Assembly: GCA_050248595.1 (NCBI GenBank)
Contig: JBFWSB010000039.1
Span: forward strand, 1 to 18,820
Direction of reading: 5' to 3'
Source: JAGWAZ01 sp050248595
GTDB taxonomy: Bacteria > Bacteroidota > Ignavibacteria > OLB7
DNA length: 18,820 nucleotides
Under the pieces are notes generated by a model. That model did no database searches. It saw only the letters and a list, made by a program, of their open reading frames with translations, and was not told the origin of the DNA. Below are positions 8,115 through 15,042 of the stretch, piece by piece. The number at the start of each line of letters is the position of its first letter. Positions within the stretch are counted from its first letter, which is position 1. The position numbers and the translations under genes were made by a program.

Positions 8115-9494
8115 TCATGGTAGATTGTGCAGATCGGCATCTTCAAGAAGTTTCCGAGTGGAAATTTGACCCTGCTTGAGATAGTGACTGCCAAACCAGA
8201 TCAAACTTTCCAGATTCTCTTCACTGCGCGCAATCTCCAACAATCTCTTCCCCACACTAAATCGATCTTCCCACGAACTGGTTGGACTCCCCTTTGCGCG
8301 AAATGCCTGATCTTCAAACAATTTTAACCCTCCTCTTCGCACCTGATCGCTGTAGAGGAGTGCAACTGTAAGCTCGGTGGCAGCGCGACGGAGAGGAGTG
8401 GAGAGAGCGTCAATCGAACGAATTTCGATGAAGCCACGAGGACGTACATCGGGAAAAAGTGTGGTCAGGTGGGTTCGCCAGTCGTCGAGGTCGGGGCCGA
8501 GATCTCCTCCGTCAGCCATCCACTCGCGAAATGTGAGGGAACGAGAGGGAGAACGGAACCCTTCGACTGGATCGGAGACCGCGAGAACTGTCGCATCCAA
8601 AGCAAAGCTCATGTAGGTGGCAATTGGGTCTCCCGACCAACTCGCCTCATACGAAAAATTCGTCCGGCAAGGATCGGTCTTCCTCCAGATTTCATAGCGA
8701 AAGCTCTGGTAATTCTCTCCATGAAAAACGTTTGGCGAATTGGCGAAGAGGGCGTTCAGTGCGGGGGCAGCAAGGTTTGCTAAACGCCACCGCTCAACTG
8801 CCACATCGGGTGAACCGAAGTCGAGGTTGATCTGCGTTGCGCAGGTCTGCCGCATCATCATCCGTCCATAAGGGCCGATCTCCGCAAAGTGCTGATCCAT
8901 TAACAGATAGCGTGGCTTTTGAACAACCAACTGCGGCGTCTCTCCACCGAGGTGACTGTTGAAGCCTTCGCTGAGAAAGGTAAGGCCAACTCGTTCCCCC
9001 TCCTCCCTCAAGAGTTGTTCGAACTGCTCGACATCGTTCAGTGCCTCAGATGAGTTAGGGTGGGGTATCGTGCTATACTCGATCTGCCCTCCCGGTTCCA
9101 ACGTTACTCTTCCCCCCCCGCGCAGAGTGAAGGCAATGGCAGCCGAAGATTCAACCGGTGCTGGCTGCCAACCGTGCCGGTCAGCTAAGAGCACTAACCA
9201 GGGATAGAGTCCGATAAATCCTGATCCGGAATTCTTTCCCGGCTGTGCAGCCCCGGTATTGATATGCGAAATAAGGATTGGGAAGAACTCAACTTCAATG
9301 CCAACCTGATCACGGTCGGTGTCGGACGATGTGAAGACTTCGTTGAAAAGTTGTTCGTAGAGGATATTCTCAGTTAGCATTGGTCTATCAGTTCTATCAG
9401 TAGAGATAGTTGGCATTGGTTGATCTCGGAACGTTCTCCCACACTGGATCAGATTTGTAGAGTGCAGAGTAGAGTCGACTTGATAACTCTGCAT
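8115..9494 (-). CDS. egtA: Glutamate-cysteine ligase, EgtA type (GCS2 family)
   Basis: This is an ATP-dependent ligase joining glutamate and cysteine to gamma-glutamylcysteine. In the five-gene ergothioneine route this product is the sulfur donor that EgtB couples to hercynine. The 459-residue protein has the GCS2 layout: GIEVEFFPI (65-73), the GRVTLEPGGQIEYST strand pair near 128-142, MRQTCATQINLDF in the middle, and RGFIEIRSIDAL near the end. It follows egtD by 24 bases, which favours EgtA over a general glutathione-pathway GshA. I give the longest ATG start; residues 1-38 have no family support, and ATGs ending at 9416 (Met27) or 9380 (Met39, MLTENILYEQLF) are credible alternatives. No glutathione synthetase gene is present in the window. 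Confidence 0.88.
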   Translation of the reverse strand: MQSYQVDSTLHSTNLIQCGRTFRDQPMPTISTDRTDRPMLTENILYEQLFNEVFTSSDTDRDQVGIEVEFFPILISHINTGAAQPGKNSGSGFIGLYPWLVLLADRHGWQPAPVESSAAIAFTLRGGGRVTLEPGGQIEYSTIPHPNSSEALNDVEQFEQLLREEGERVGLTFLSEGFNSHLGGETPQLVVQKPRYLLMDQHFAEIGPYGRMMMRQTCATQINLDFGSPDVAVERWRLANLAAPALNALFANSPNVFHGENYQSFRYEIWRKTDPCRTNFSYEASWSGDPIATYMSFALDATVLAVSDPVEGFRSPSRSLTFREWMADGGDLGPDLDDWRTHLTTLFPDVRPRGFIEIRSIDALSTPLRRAATELTVALLYSDQVRRGGLKLFEDQAFRAKGSPTSSWEDRFSVGKRLLEIARSEENLESLIWFGSHYLKQGQISTRKLLEDADLHNLP

Positions 9495-9518
9495 TTTGGA
9501 AGTCAGACCTCACGTACC

Positions 9519-10514
9519 CTACAATCCACTCCTCTCCTTTCGTGCGACAATCAATCCAAAAAGTTCATCATCATCACTCCACCACTCAATCAACTCCATT
9601 CCTGCATCGTTCAACATTGATCCGACCGAAGCTCTGGTAAACTTCCTACTAATCTCCGTTAATATCGACTCACCTTCTTCGAACTCCACCTGCATTTCAA
9701 GTTTGCCGATGTTCACTTCCTGATTGCTTCTGCTCACCAAACGCATCTCTATTCGCGTGTCGTCGGGGTTATAGAAAGCATAGTGATAGAATTCATCTGG
9801 ATTAAAGGTCGCATCAAGTTCCCGATTAATCACGTGGAGGAGATTCTTGTTGAACTCAGCGGTTACCCCCTCCGAATCGTTGTAGGCAGCGTGGAGTTGA
9901 TTTGGATCTTTCACTAAATCAACTCCCATCATAAAGAGATCCCCGTCAGCCATATCCTCTGCAACAGTGGTGAGGAAAGCCACTCCTTCCGAACGGTAGA
10001 GGTTGCCGATTGTCCCGCCAAGAAAAATCACGAGTGCCGAACCAGTCCGTTCAATCCCGTGAAGCCCGTCAAGAAAATCCCCCGCTACCGGTTTGATTTG
10101 AAGGGTTGGATAATCGTTACCGAGCCTTGCTGCAGTCGAGAGGAGGAAGTCACCACTAACATCGATTGGGATGTAGTGCTGCAACTCTCCACTCATCGTC
10201 ATCGCATCGAGCAAAACTCGCGTCTTGCTTGAACTTCCCGAACCAAGCTCAATCAACTCAACGAACTTCTCTTCAGCCAACCGAGGGGCAATCTGCTGCA
10301 ACAGTTTCCGCTCGGTACGAGTCTGGTAATACTCAGGAAGCGTTGTAATCTTCTCGAAAAGCTGCGATCCCCGCTGGTCGTAGAAAAATTTTGGCGAGAG
10401 TTCCTTCGGCCTCTTCTGAAATCCGAGCTGGACGTTCTCAGCAAGCTCTATTTTCTCATCAGAGTTGCGGGAACGATCGAACAACTCTATTGCGTAGTTG
10501 GTTGTGGTATGCAC
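9519..10514 (-). CDS. egtD: L-histidine N-alpha-methyltransferase
   Basis: EgtD transfers three methyl groups from S-adenosylmethionine to the alpha-amino group of histidine, giving hercynine, the first intermediate of ergothioneine. At 331 residues it matches the family. The SAM motif is ELGSGSSSKT (89-98). Residues corresponding to the known histidine-binding set are visible: Tyr45 in KFFYDQRGS, Tyr62/63 in LPEYYQTRTE, Asn171 in GTIGNL, Tyr211 in AAYNDSEGVT, and Glu287 and Ser289 in TEISRKF. They line up with mycobacterial Tyr39, Tyr56, Asn166, Tyr206, Glu282 and Ser284 at an offset of five to six. That correspondence is from memory of the family, not a computed alignment. egtA follows after 24 bases. 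No egtB is present, and an anaerobic EanB-type sulfurtransferase is not present either, so how sulfur is added cannot be told here. Confidence 0.9.
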   Translation of the reverse strand: MHTTTNYAIELFDRSRNSDEKIELAENVQLGFQKRPKELSPKFFYDQRGSQLFEKITTLPEYYQTRTERKLLQQIAPRLAEEKFVELIELGSGSSSKTRVLLDAMTMSGELQHYIPIDVSGDFLLSTAARLGNDYPTLQIKPVAGDFLDGLHGIERTGSALVIFLGGTIGNLYRSEGVAFLTTVAEDMADGDLFMMGVDLVKDPNQLHAAYNDSEGVTAEFNKNLLHVINRELDATFNPDEFYHYAFYNPDDTRIEMRLVSRSNQEVNIGKLEMQVEFEEGESILTEISRKFTRASVGSMLNDAGMELIEWWSDDDELFGLIVARKERSGL

Positions 10515-10523
10515 TGGTTAACT

Positions 10524-10673
10524 CAAACAGCAAAATTCAACGTTCAAAAGTAGGAGATGGGAAGTGGAGAGATCAATATAGGAAAGATGGGTTTCCCCTG
10601 TTCAATTCATTGAAATGATAAAGAGTGAGGGGAAGTCAAACGGCAGAAATTCAACGTTCAAAACGTAGGAGAT
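10524..10673. repeat. Pair of about 35-base direct repeats upstream of egtD
   Basis: Two near-identical copies, 10524-10558 and 10636-10673, share CAAAC(A/G)GCA-AAATTCAACGTTCAAAA-(C)GTAGGAGAT in the same orientation. They are variants of the AATTCAAAATTC family with an internal AACGTT. The second copy ends at the hemB stop codon. The bases between them (10559-10635) hold no gene. They occupy the place where an egtD promoter or leader would be expected. Confidence 0.7.
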
Positions 10674-11698
10674 CAAGCCCCACTCCCCTTTTTTGAATTT
10701 TTACTTTTGAATTTTGAATTCTGAATCTGTTCTCCCATTCGAGCCGCAAAATAGGTAATGATAATCGACGCCCCGGCTCGACGAATGGAGGTGAGAGATT
10801 CAATCATCGTCCGGTCGAGGTCGAGCCACCCCTTTTGGGCCGCGGCATGGAGCATAGAATATTCACCGGAGACTTGATAGGCAGCAATTGGGACATCAGT
10901 GTTCTGGTAGAGTTGGTTGATGATGTCGAGATTGGGCATCGCTGGCTTTACCATCAGGATATCTGCTCCCTCCTCCAGATCAAGCAAGGCCTCGCGCATT
11001 GCCTCGCGTCCGTTTGCCGGATCCATCTGGTGTGAACGCCTGTCACCAAAACTTGGCGTGGAGTCGGCAGCATCACGAAAGGGACCGTAGAATCCACTGG
11101 CATACTTTACCGCATAGGACATAATCGGAATCCCCTCGAAACCTTCGGCATCAAGTCCATCCCGAATTGCGGCAACACGACCATCCATCATATCGGACGG
11201 AGCAACCATATCTGCGCCAGCCTCGGCGTGCGAGATTGCCATGCGGACGTAGAGTTCAACCGACTCATCGTTCAGAATATGCTCTCCGTCGAGCAGACCG
11301 CAATGTCCGTGATCGGTATACTCGCAGAGGCATACATCGGTGATGATCGTCAGCTCCGGTACTTCCGTTCGGATTGCACGTATCCCCCGCTGAATAATCC
11401 CCTCACTATCCCACGCGCTGCTCCCTTCAGCATCTTTGCTCTCAGGTATCCCGAAGAGGATCACGCTCTTGATTCCAAGCTCAATTAGTCCTGCACACTC
11501 CCTCACCACTTCATCAACCGAAAGCTGAAAAACTTCCGGCATCGAAACTACTTCGCGTCGGATGTTCGATCCCGGCACAATGAATAGTGGCGCAACTAAA
11601 TTGTCCGTGTGAAGCCGAGTCTCACGGACGAGATCACGAATTCCTTCAGTCCTACGGAGACGGCGCGGACGATGTATAAGGTCAAGTTTGTTGTTCAT
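10673..11698 (-). CDS. hemB: Delta-aminolevulinic acid dehydratase (porphobilinogen synthase)
   Basis: HemB condenses two 5-aminolevulinate molecules to porphobilinogen in haem synthesis. At 341 residues it has the cysteine-rich zinc site DVCLCEYTDHGHCG (Cys123, Cys125, Cys133), the first catalytic lysine in MSYAVKYASGFYGPFRDAADS (Lys198) and the Schiff-base lysine in MVKPAMPNLD (Lys251). The Cys site indicates a zinc-dependent rather than Mg-only enzyme. The last 17 residues (325-341: Q, N, S, K and F rich, ending GSGA) are not family sequence; they are translated from a copy of the AT-rich intergenic repeat. The gene lies 68 bases after era and 158 before egtD. No other haem gene is in the window. 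Confidence 0.97.
   Translation of the reverse strand: MNNKLDLIHRPRRLRRTEGIRDLVRETRLHTDNLVAPLFIVPGSNIRREVVSMPEVFQLSVDEVVRECAGLIELGIKSVILFGIPESKDAEGSSAWDSEGIIQRGIRAIRTEVPELTIITDVCLCEYTDHGHCGLLDGEHILNDESVELYVRMAISHAEAGADMVAPSDMMDGRVAAIRDGLDAEGFEGIPIMSYAVKYASGFYGPFRDAADSTPSFGDRRSHQMDPANGREAMREALLDLEEGADILMVKPAMPNLDIINQLYQNTDVPIAAYQVSGEYSMLHAAAQKGWLDLDRTMIESLTSIRRAGASIIITYFAARMGEQIQNSKFKSKNSKKGSGA
10691..10722. repeat. AT-rich repeat translated as the HemB C-terminus
   Basis: TTTTTGAATTTTTACTTTTG followed by AATTTTGAATTC is the same element as at 4750-4780 and 5760-5791. Here it lies within the hemB reading frame and encodes most of its last 16 or so residues before the stop at 10673. Confidence 0.75.
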
Positions 11699-11716
11699 AG
11701 TAGTGCTGGGAGAGAC

Positions 11717-11743
11717 TCACGCAAAGCCGCAAAGAACGCAAAG
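11717..11743. repeat. Triple NCGCAAAG motif between era and hemB
   Basis: Three near-tandem units, ACGCAAAG, CCGCAAAG and AACGCAAAG, stand in the 68-base gap between the era stop and the hemB start. The motif resembles a short dispersed intergenic element I recall from many unrelated environmental genomes. A short AT-rich TTTTGAATTC piece follows at 11756-11770. Confidence 0.55.
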
Positions 11744-11766
11744 AGGGATATTCCCCTTTTGAATTC

Positions 11767-12699
11767 TCAATACCCAAATCCCTTCAATCGATTCTCATCC
11801 GATCTCCAGTCCTTCCTCACCTTCACGAAAAGTTCTAAGTAAACGCCTTGCCCGAGAAACTCTTCGATATTTTTTCGTGCTCGCGCTCCAACCTGCTTCA
11901 GCGCCTCCCCTTTCTTCCCGATCATAATTCCTTTCTGTGAATCTCGTTCAACAACAATCTCCGCATTGATAAAGAGCTTCTCTGGCTCGGGTCGCTCCTT
12001 AAACTCCACGATGTTCACCTCCACCGCATACGGGATTTCTTGCCGATACTGCTCGAGGACTTGTTCGCGAATCAACTCACTGACAAAGAAACGCTCTGGT
12101 TGCTCGCTGAGCATGTCAGGATCGTAAAACGGTTCTCCGTATGGAAGGTAGCCGGTGATCGATTGAACGAGGTCGTCAGTGTTTTCACCTCGGAGCGCGG
12201 AGGCAGGAATAATCTCTTTGAAGAGACCAAGGCTACTGAACTGACTAATCAGCGGAAGAGCTTCTCGCTTCTCTTTCAACGTATCCATTTTATTCAGCAG
12301 GAGAATAACTGGTTTGCCGAGACTCTGAATGTCGCCGAGTGGAGTTCCGGCGAGGCGTTCCACATTCGGATTAGTGACATCCAGCATGAGCAAAATCAGG
12401 TCGGCATCTCGAACAGCATCGGCAACGTAGCCGACAAGTTTTTCCTGCAAAAGGTAGCGGGGGGTGAGCACACCCGGCGTGTCGATGAAGATGATCTGTG
12501 CATCATCAGTTGAGAGGATACCGAGGACACTCTTGCGAGTAGTCTGCGGCTTCCGGGTAACAATCGAGAGCTTTGCCCCCACCAGCCGGTTCATCAACGT
12601 CGACTTCCCCACATTCGGTTCTCCAACGATGGCCACATAGCCTGCGCGGAAGGTGGAGAGAGGTGTTGGTAGAGAAGATGTCTGATCTGTGTCGTGCAT
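11767..12699 (-). CDS. era: GTPase Era
   Basis: Era is an essential GTPase that binds the 3' end of 16S rRNA and helps mature the 30S ribosomal subunit. The 310-residue protein shows the P-loop GEPNVGKS (26-33), KPQTTR in the switch region (50-55), DTPG (73-76), NKMD (136-139) and a SALRG-type G5, followed by the C-terminal KH RNA-binding domain with MIGKKGEALKQVGARAR and the terminal VRKDWRSDENRLKGFGY. Length and domain order are complete. The ATG start is supported by family length. It precedes hemB by 68 bases and is separated from the YHS gene upstream by a strong terminator, so it probably has its own promoter in 12745-12880. An inverted repeat lies 20 bases upstream of the start. Confidence 0.97.
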   Translation of the reverse strand: MHDTDQTSSLPTPLSTFRAGYVAIVGEPNVGKSTLMNRLVGAKLSIVTRKPQTTRKSVLGILSTDDAQIIFIDTPGVLTPRYLLQEKLVGYVADAVRDADLILLMLDVTNPNVERLAGTPLGDIQSLGKPVILLLNKMDTLKEKREALPLISQFSSLGLFKEIIPASALRGENTDDLVQSITGYLPYGEPFYDPDMLSEQPERFFVSELIREQVLEQYRQEIPYAVEVNIVEFKERPEPEKLFINAEIVVERDSQKGIMIGKKGEALKQVGARARKNIEEFLGQGVYLELFVKVRKDWRSDENRLKGFGY

Positions 12700-12718
12700 A
12701 GTAATTGAATAACAGCCA

Positions 12719-12744
12719 GTACGATGATTCTAAAACAATCGTAC
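12719..12744. promoter_or_regulatory. Inverted repeat in the era leader
   Basis: GTACGAT (12719-12725) and ATCGTAC (12738-12744) form a perfect 7-base inverted repeat with a 12-base AT-rich middle, centred about 30 bases upstream of the era ATG. It could be an operator or a leader hairpin. No T run follows, so it is not a terminator. Confidence 0.35.
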
Positions 12745-12882
12745 TCCGCAGCTTGATGATTGGGAGTCTACGGACAACTCTCCAAATCCAATCGATACCG
12801 GACATCGGTTCGAGGTGTGAAGATAATCAGGAGTGAGGGAACATCTCTTTCCAAATGCTTTCTAAAAGTCTATCTCTACCAT

Positions 12883-12922
12883 CACAAAAAAAGAAGGCAG
12901 GCAAGGGAAAACCTTGCCTGCC
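12883..12922 (-). terminator. Strong intrinsic terminator after the YHS-domain gene
   Basis: On the minus strand GGCAGGCAAGG pairs perfectly with CCTTGCCTGCC (12912-12922 with 12896-12906). The stem is 11 bases and GC-rich, the loop is five bases, and TTCTTTTTTTG follows at once. This is a textbook rho-independent terminator. It ends the araC-like, NTF2-like and YHS gene run, about 120 bases past the last stop codon. Confidence 0.9.
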
Positions 12923-13042
12923 AAGCGAATCGTACGTCTTCAGCGGTGGGATTCGAGCAATGTCTGCTCCTTCAGCGTTCCGCTCTCCAATAAGTTCCAA
13001 CGCAGAATAAGGGACGCTCCTCACAGCTCGTTTCACCAACTC
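12923..13042 (-). other. Possible structured 3' UTR or small RNA before the terminator
   Basis: The 120 bases between the YHS stop and the terminator are longer than needed and look structured. GAGCA/TGCTC pair at 12955-12959 and 12965-12969 with a five-base loop, enclosed by AGCGG/CCGCT (12942-12946 with 12980-12984). GCGTT/AACGC (12975-12979 with 12999-13003) could pair instead or as a pseudoknot. CGCTGAAG occurs twice on the minus strand. No known RNA family fits, and a GTG-started frame across it ends in the terminator, so it is probably not coding. Confidence 0.3.
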
Positions 13043-13507
13043 TTACTTGGACAATTTTTTCCAGTTATCCTCAGCATTTGTTTTCATCTTCTTCTCATCC
13101 CCCAACCACAACTGAAGCGCATCCACTTCCAGGTTGTAGAGGAAAAGGTAGAGCTTCCCATCTCGCACTAAGAACTTGTTCGGATCTGTCCTGAACTTCG
13201 CTCCAACAGCTATTCCTGTAGCACACCATCCTCCATACTGTGGAAGATACTTTGCAGGATTCGCGTCAAATTTTGCCTTCTGTTCAGCATTGGTGAAATA
13301 GTACTTCAGCCCCTTATGCTCGGACATATATTCCTTAGCTCCTCGCTGTGCTAAGTTCAGCTCGATATATGAAACTGGGCTGTATCCATCCAAAGCTATC
13401 TTGCTATCGTCGACATTATACTCTCCACTAATGCTCTGTCCATATCCAGTGCTCGAAATCATGGATAGAAGGATGAGTACAGGAATTGCCATACGTATTG
13501 TCTTCAT
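13043..13507 (-). CDS. Exported YHS-domain protein
   Basis: This 154-residue protein begins with a signal peptide (Lys2 and Arg5, then a hydrophobic core to about residue 20, likely cleavage near residues 23-24), so it should be exported to the periplasm or cell surface. The mature part holds a YHS domain: ALDGYSPVSY (38-47), KYYFTNAEQKAKFDANPAKYLP (69-89) and YGGWCATGIAVG (91-102), with a single Cys95. YHS domains occur in metal-linked proteins such as copper ATPases and toluene monooxygenases, but stand-alone exported ones have no firm function. An AGGAG sequence lies 10 bases before the ATG. It is the last gene of a run with the NTF2-like and AraC-like genes, 64 bases after the former, and a strong terminator follows. 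Its sequence looks AT-richer than its neighbours. Confidence 0.88.
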   Translation of the reverse strand: MKTIRMAIPVLILLSMISSTGYGQSISGEYNVDDSKIALDGYSPVSYIELNLAQRGAKEYMSEHKGLKYYFTNAEQKAKFDANPAKYLPQYGGWCATGIAVGAKFRTDPNKFLVRDGKLYLFLYNLEVDALQLWLGDEKKMKTNAEDNWKKLSK

Positions 13508-13571
13508 TGGTATTCTTCTCCTAAAATTGCTGTTGTCTTATTGTTTGTTGATTGGTGGCGAAGAGCGAGAG

Positions 13572-13919
13572 TTAATTCTTAAAGTGTTGCTCGTTAACAA
13601 CCTTTCCTTCCCTCCACTCCCTTCGAATAACCTCGTGCCAAAGAATCTCGGCACCATCTTTCATGAGGAAGTCAAATGTAAATTCAGACATTGAGACATC
13701 GTTGCCGACAACTGAGTGGTGGTGCGTGATCCCCTTTACCTGCTCGATTGCACCGACGAAGCCATTCATCTTCTCCAGCATTTCTCCCTTTGTCGAAGTG
13801 GCCGTTCCATCAAAGTCGAGTGTGGTTGCATCTTCAGCAAAGAAGCGATCCACTGCATCGACAATTTCTCCTCTGGAGACCATTCTGTCCATCTCCGAGA
13901 CAAAATCTGCTACCTGCAT
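13572..13919 (-). CDS. Small SnoaL/NTF2-like protein
   Basis: This 115-residue protein has the alpha+beta pattern of the SnoaL-like/NTF2 superfamily, small cone-shaped folds used both as enzymes and as ligand-binding proteins. Helices come first (VADFVSEMDRMVSRGEIVDAVDRFFAEDA), then the strand-rich half with THHHSVVGNDVSMSEFTFDF and the closing IRREWREGKVVNEQHF. The frame extends upstream to 13961, but AGAGG seven bases before the ATG ending at 13919 fixes the start at MQVADFVSEM. No catalytic residues can be assigned; the His-rich THHH and the acidic DFDG are the most noticeable polar clusters. It sits between the AraC-like regulator and the YHS gene in the same orientation and is probably part of the regulated unit. 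Confidence 0.82.
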   Translation of the reverse strand: MQVADFVSEMDRMVSRGEIVDAVDRFFAEDATTLDFDGTATSTKGEMLEKMNGFVGAIEQVKGITHHHSVVGNDVSMSEFTFDFLMKDGAEILWHEVIRREWREGKVVNEQHFKN

Positions 13920-14004
13920 TACAGAACCTCTTGTGATTGTGGTAAGTAAAAAGTACAGCACAAAATTATGCTCACTTTCAAGGGAAGGAAGTACAAGAGA
14001 TTCT

Positions 14005-15042
14005 CTAAGGATTGGACTTTTTTAATCTGTATTCGGAAGGAGTGATGCCGGTATGTTTCTTGAAGAATGCTGAGAAATGATTGGCTTCCTCGAAATCCAA
14101 TGCAAAGGCTGTCTCTTTTATGCTAAGGCTCTGCAACAGAACCTTTGCTGAAGCAACAACTTCGGCACGGATCAATGCACCGACAGTCGTCCCCAACCTT
14201 TGCTGCACTCTGCGTGAAAGTGTAGGAAGACTGACGTGCATCTTCTTCGCGTAGAATGCTGAAGAACGTTCGGAGATATGGTATTGCTGAACCAAGAGAT
14301 TGAGACTTTGAACAAAAGAATCGGAGGCTTCACTCCCAAATGTTTCGCGGAATTCCAGCGGAGTTAAGTCGGTCTCCTCTTTGAAGAACCGATTAAAGTA
14401 GGCGGGATCACGAAAGCCTAAATCGTAGGCAACTTCCTGAACAGGTTGATCGGTAAAGGCAAGATGGTTTTGGCTTTCAATCAACAACTTCCGTTGTGCA
14501 AGGCGCTTTACTGAGACTCCAAGACGATCTTTCACTAATCTGCGAATAGAAGATTCTTCTCCATCAAGCCCTGAAACAAGTTCACCCACACTCCAGTTTT
14601 CAGCAAAGTGTGAATCGATAACGTCCTTGAGGTCGAAGATGAGCTGGTATTCTTCCCGCTCGGCATTGAATGGATTTTGCCAGAACCAACGTCCTGAAGA
14701 AATGTCCAGAAGGGACGAGGGGGAAGCCTGTAGAAGGTGTGTTGAGACCGATTCTGGTTCGGGGAACTCGATATACCCGAGTGATATCAGGTGTTTGAAC
14801 AGCACACGGTAATCTTTCGACTGCTTGACAAAGTTCTCAGGGAACTCTTCAATCACAAGCTCGAAATCACCAAGTGGGAAGCAGATATGCTGTTCGGGAG
14901 AGAGGAAGATCAGACGATTTTCAAAATCTGAATAGGATCTGAAATCAACTTCAATCTGACCTTGCCCAGACTTCACCCAAATCAGAGTGTGGTTGGCAAA
15001 CGAGAGTCGTTCGTTAGGTTTTGGCTTTAGAGTACTTGGCAT
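14005..15042 (-). CDS. AraC-family regulator with two complete AraC DNA-binding domains
   Basis: This 345-residue transcription regulator opens with about 130 residues of beta-rich sequence resembling an AraC-type cupin sensor (LIWVKSGQGQIEVDF and RLIFLSPEQHICF). Two C-terminal DNA-binding regions then follow in tandem, each with the double helix-turn-helix layout. The first spans about 137-236 with the signature VQEVAYDLGFRDPAYFNRFF and TPLEFRE. The second spans about 245-341 with IKETAFALDFEEANHFSAFF and GITPSEYR. Normal AraC proteins have only one. The frame extends upstream to a TTG at 15090, but the ATG ending at 15042 has GGAAGG five bases before it, so I start there. The second domain lacks the usual Gly before Phe (LDF instead of VGF). 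The likely targets are the two genes just downstream and its own promoter. Confidence 0.92.
   Translation of the reverse strand: MPSTLKPKPNERLSFANHTLIWVKSGQGQIEVDFRSYSDFENRLIFLSPEQHICFPLGDFELVIEEFPENFVKQSKDYRVLFKHLISLGYIEFPEPESVSTHLLQASPSSLLDISSGRWFWQNPFNAEREEYQLIFDLKDVIDSHFAENWSVGELVSGLDGEESSIRRLVKDRLGVSVKRLAQRKLLIESQNHLAFTDQPVQEVAYDLGFRDPAYFNRFFKEETDLTPLEFRETFGSEASDSFVQSLNLLVQQYHISERSSAFYAKKMHVSLPTLSRRVQQRLGTTVGALIRAEVVASAKVLLQSLSIKETAFALDFEEANHFSAFFKKHTGITPSEYRLKKSNP

Noticed and set aside
12923..13010. Possible glycine riboswitch: GGAGAG followed by CGCTGAAGGAGCA on the minus strand resembles part of the conserved core
   Set aside because: The closing CUCUCAGG-type strand is absent, the spacing is wrong, and no glycine-related gene follows.
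12827..13039. 70-codon minus-strand open frame after the YHS gene
   Set aside because: It starts at GTG and runs through the stem and T run of a clear intrinsic terminator, so it is not a plausible protein gene.
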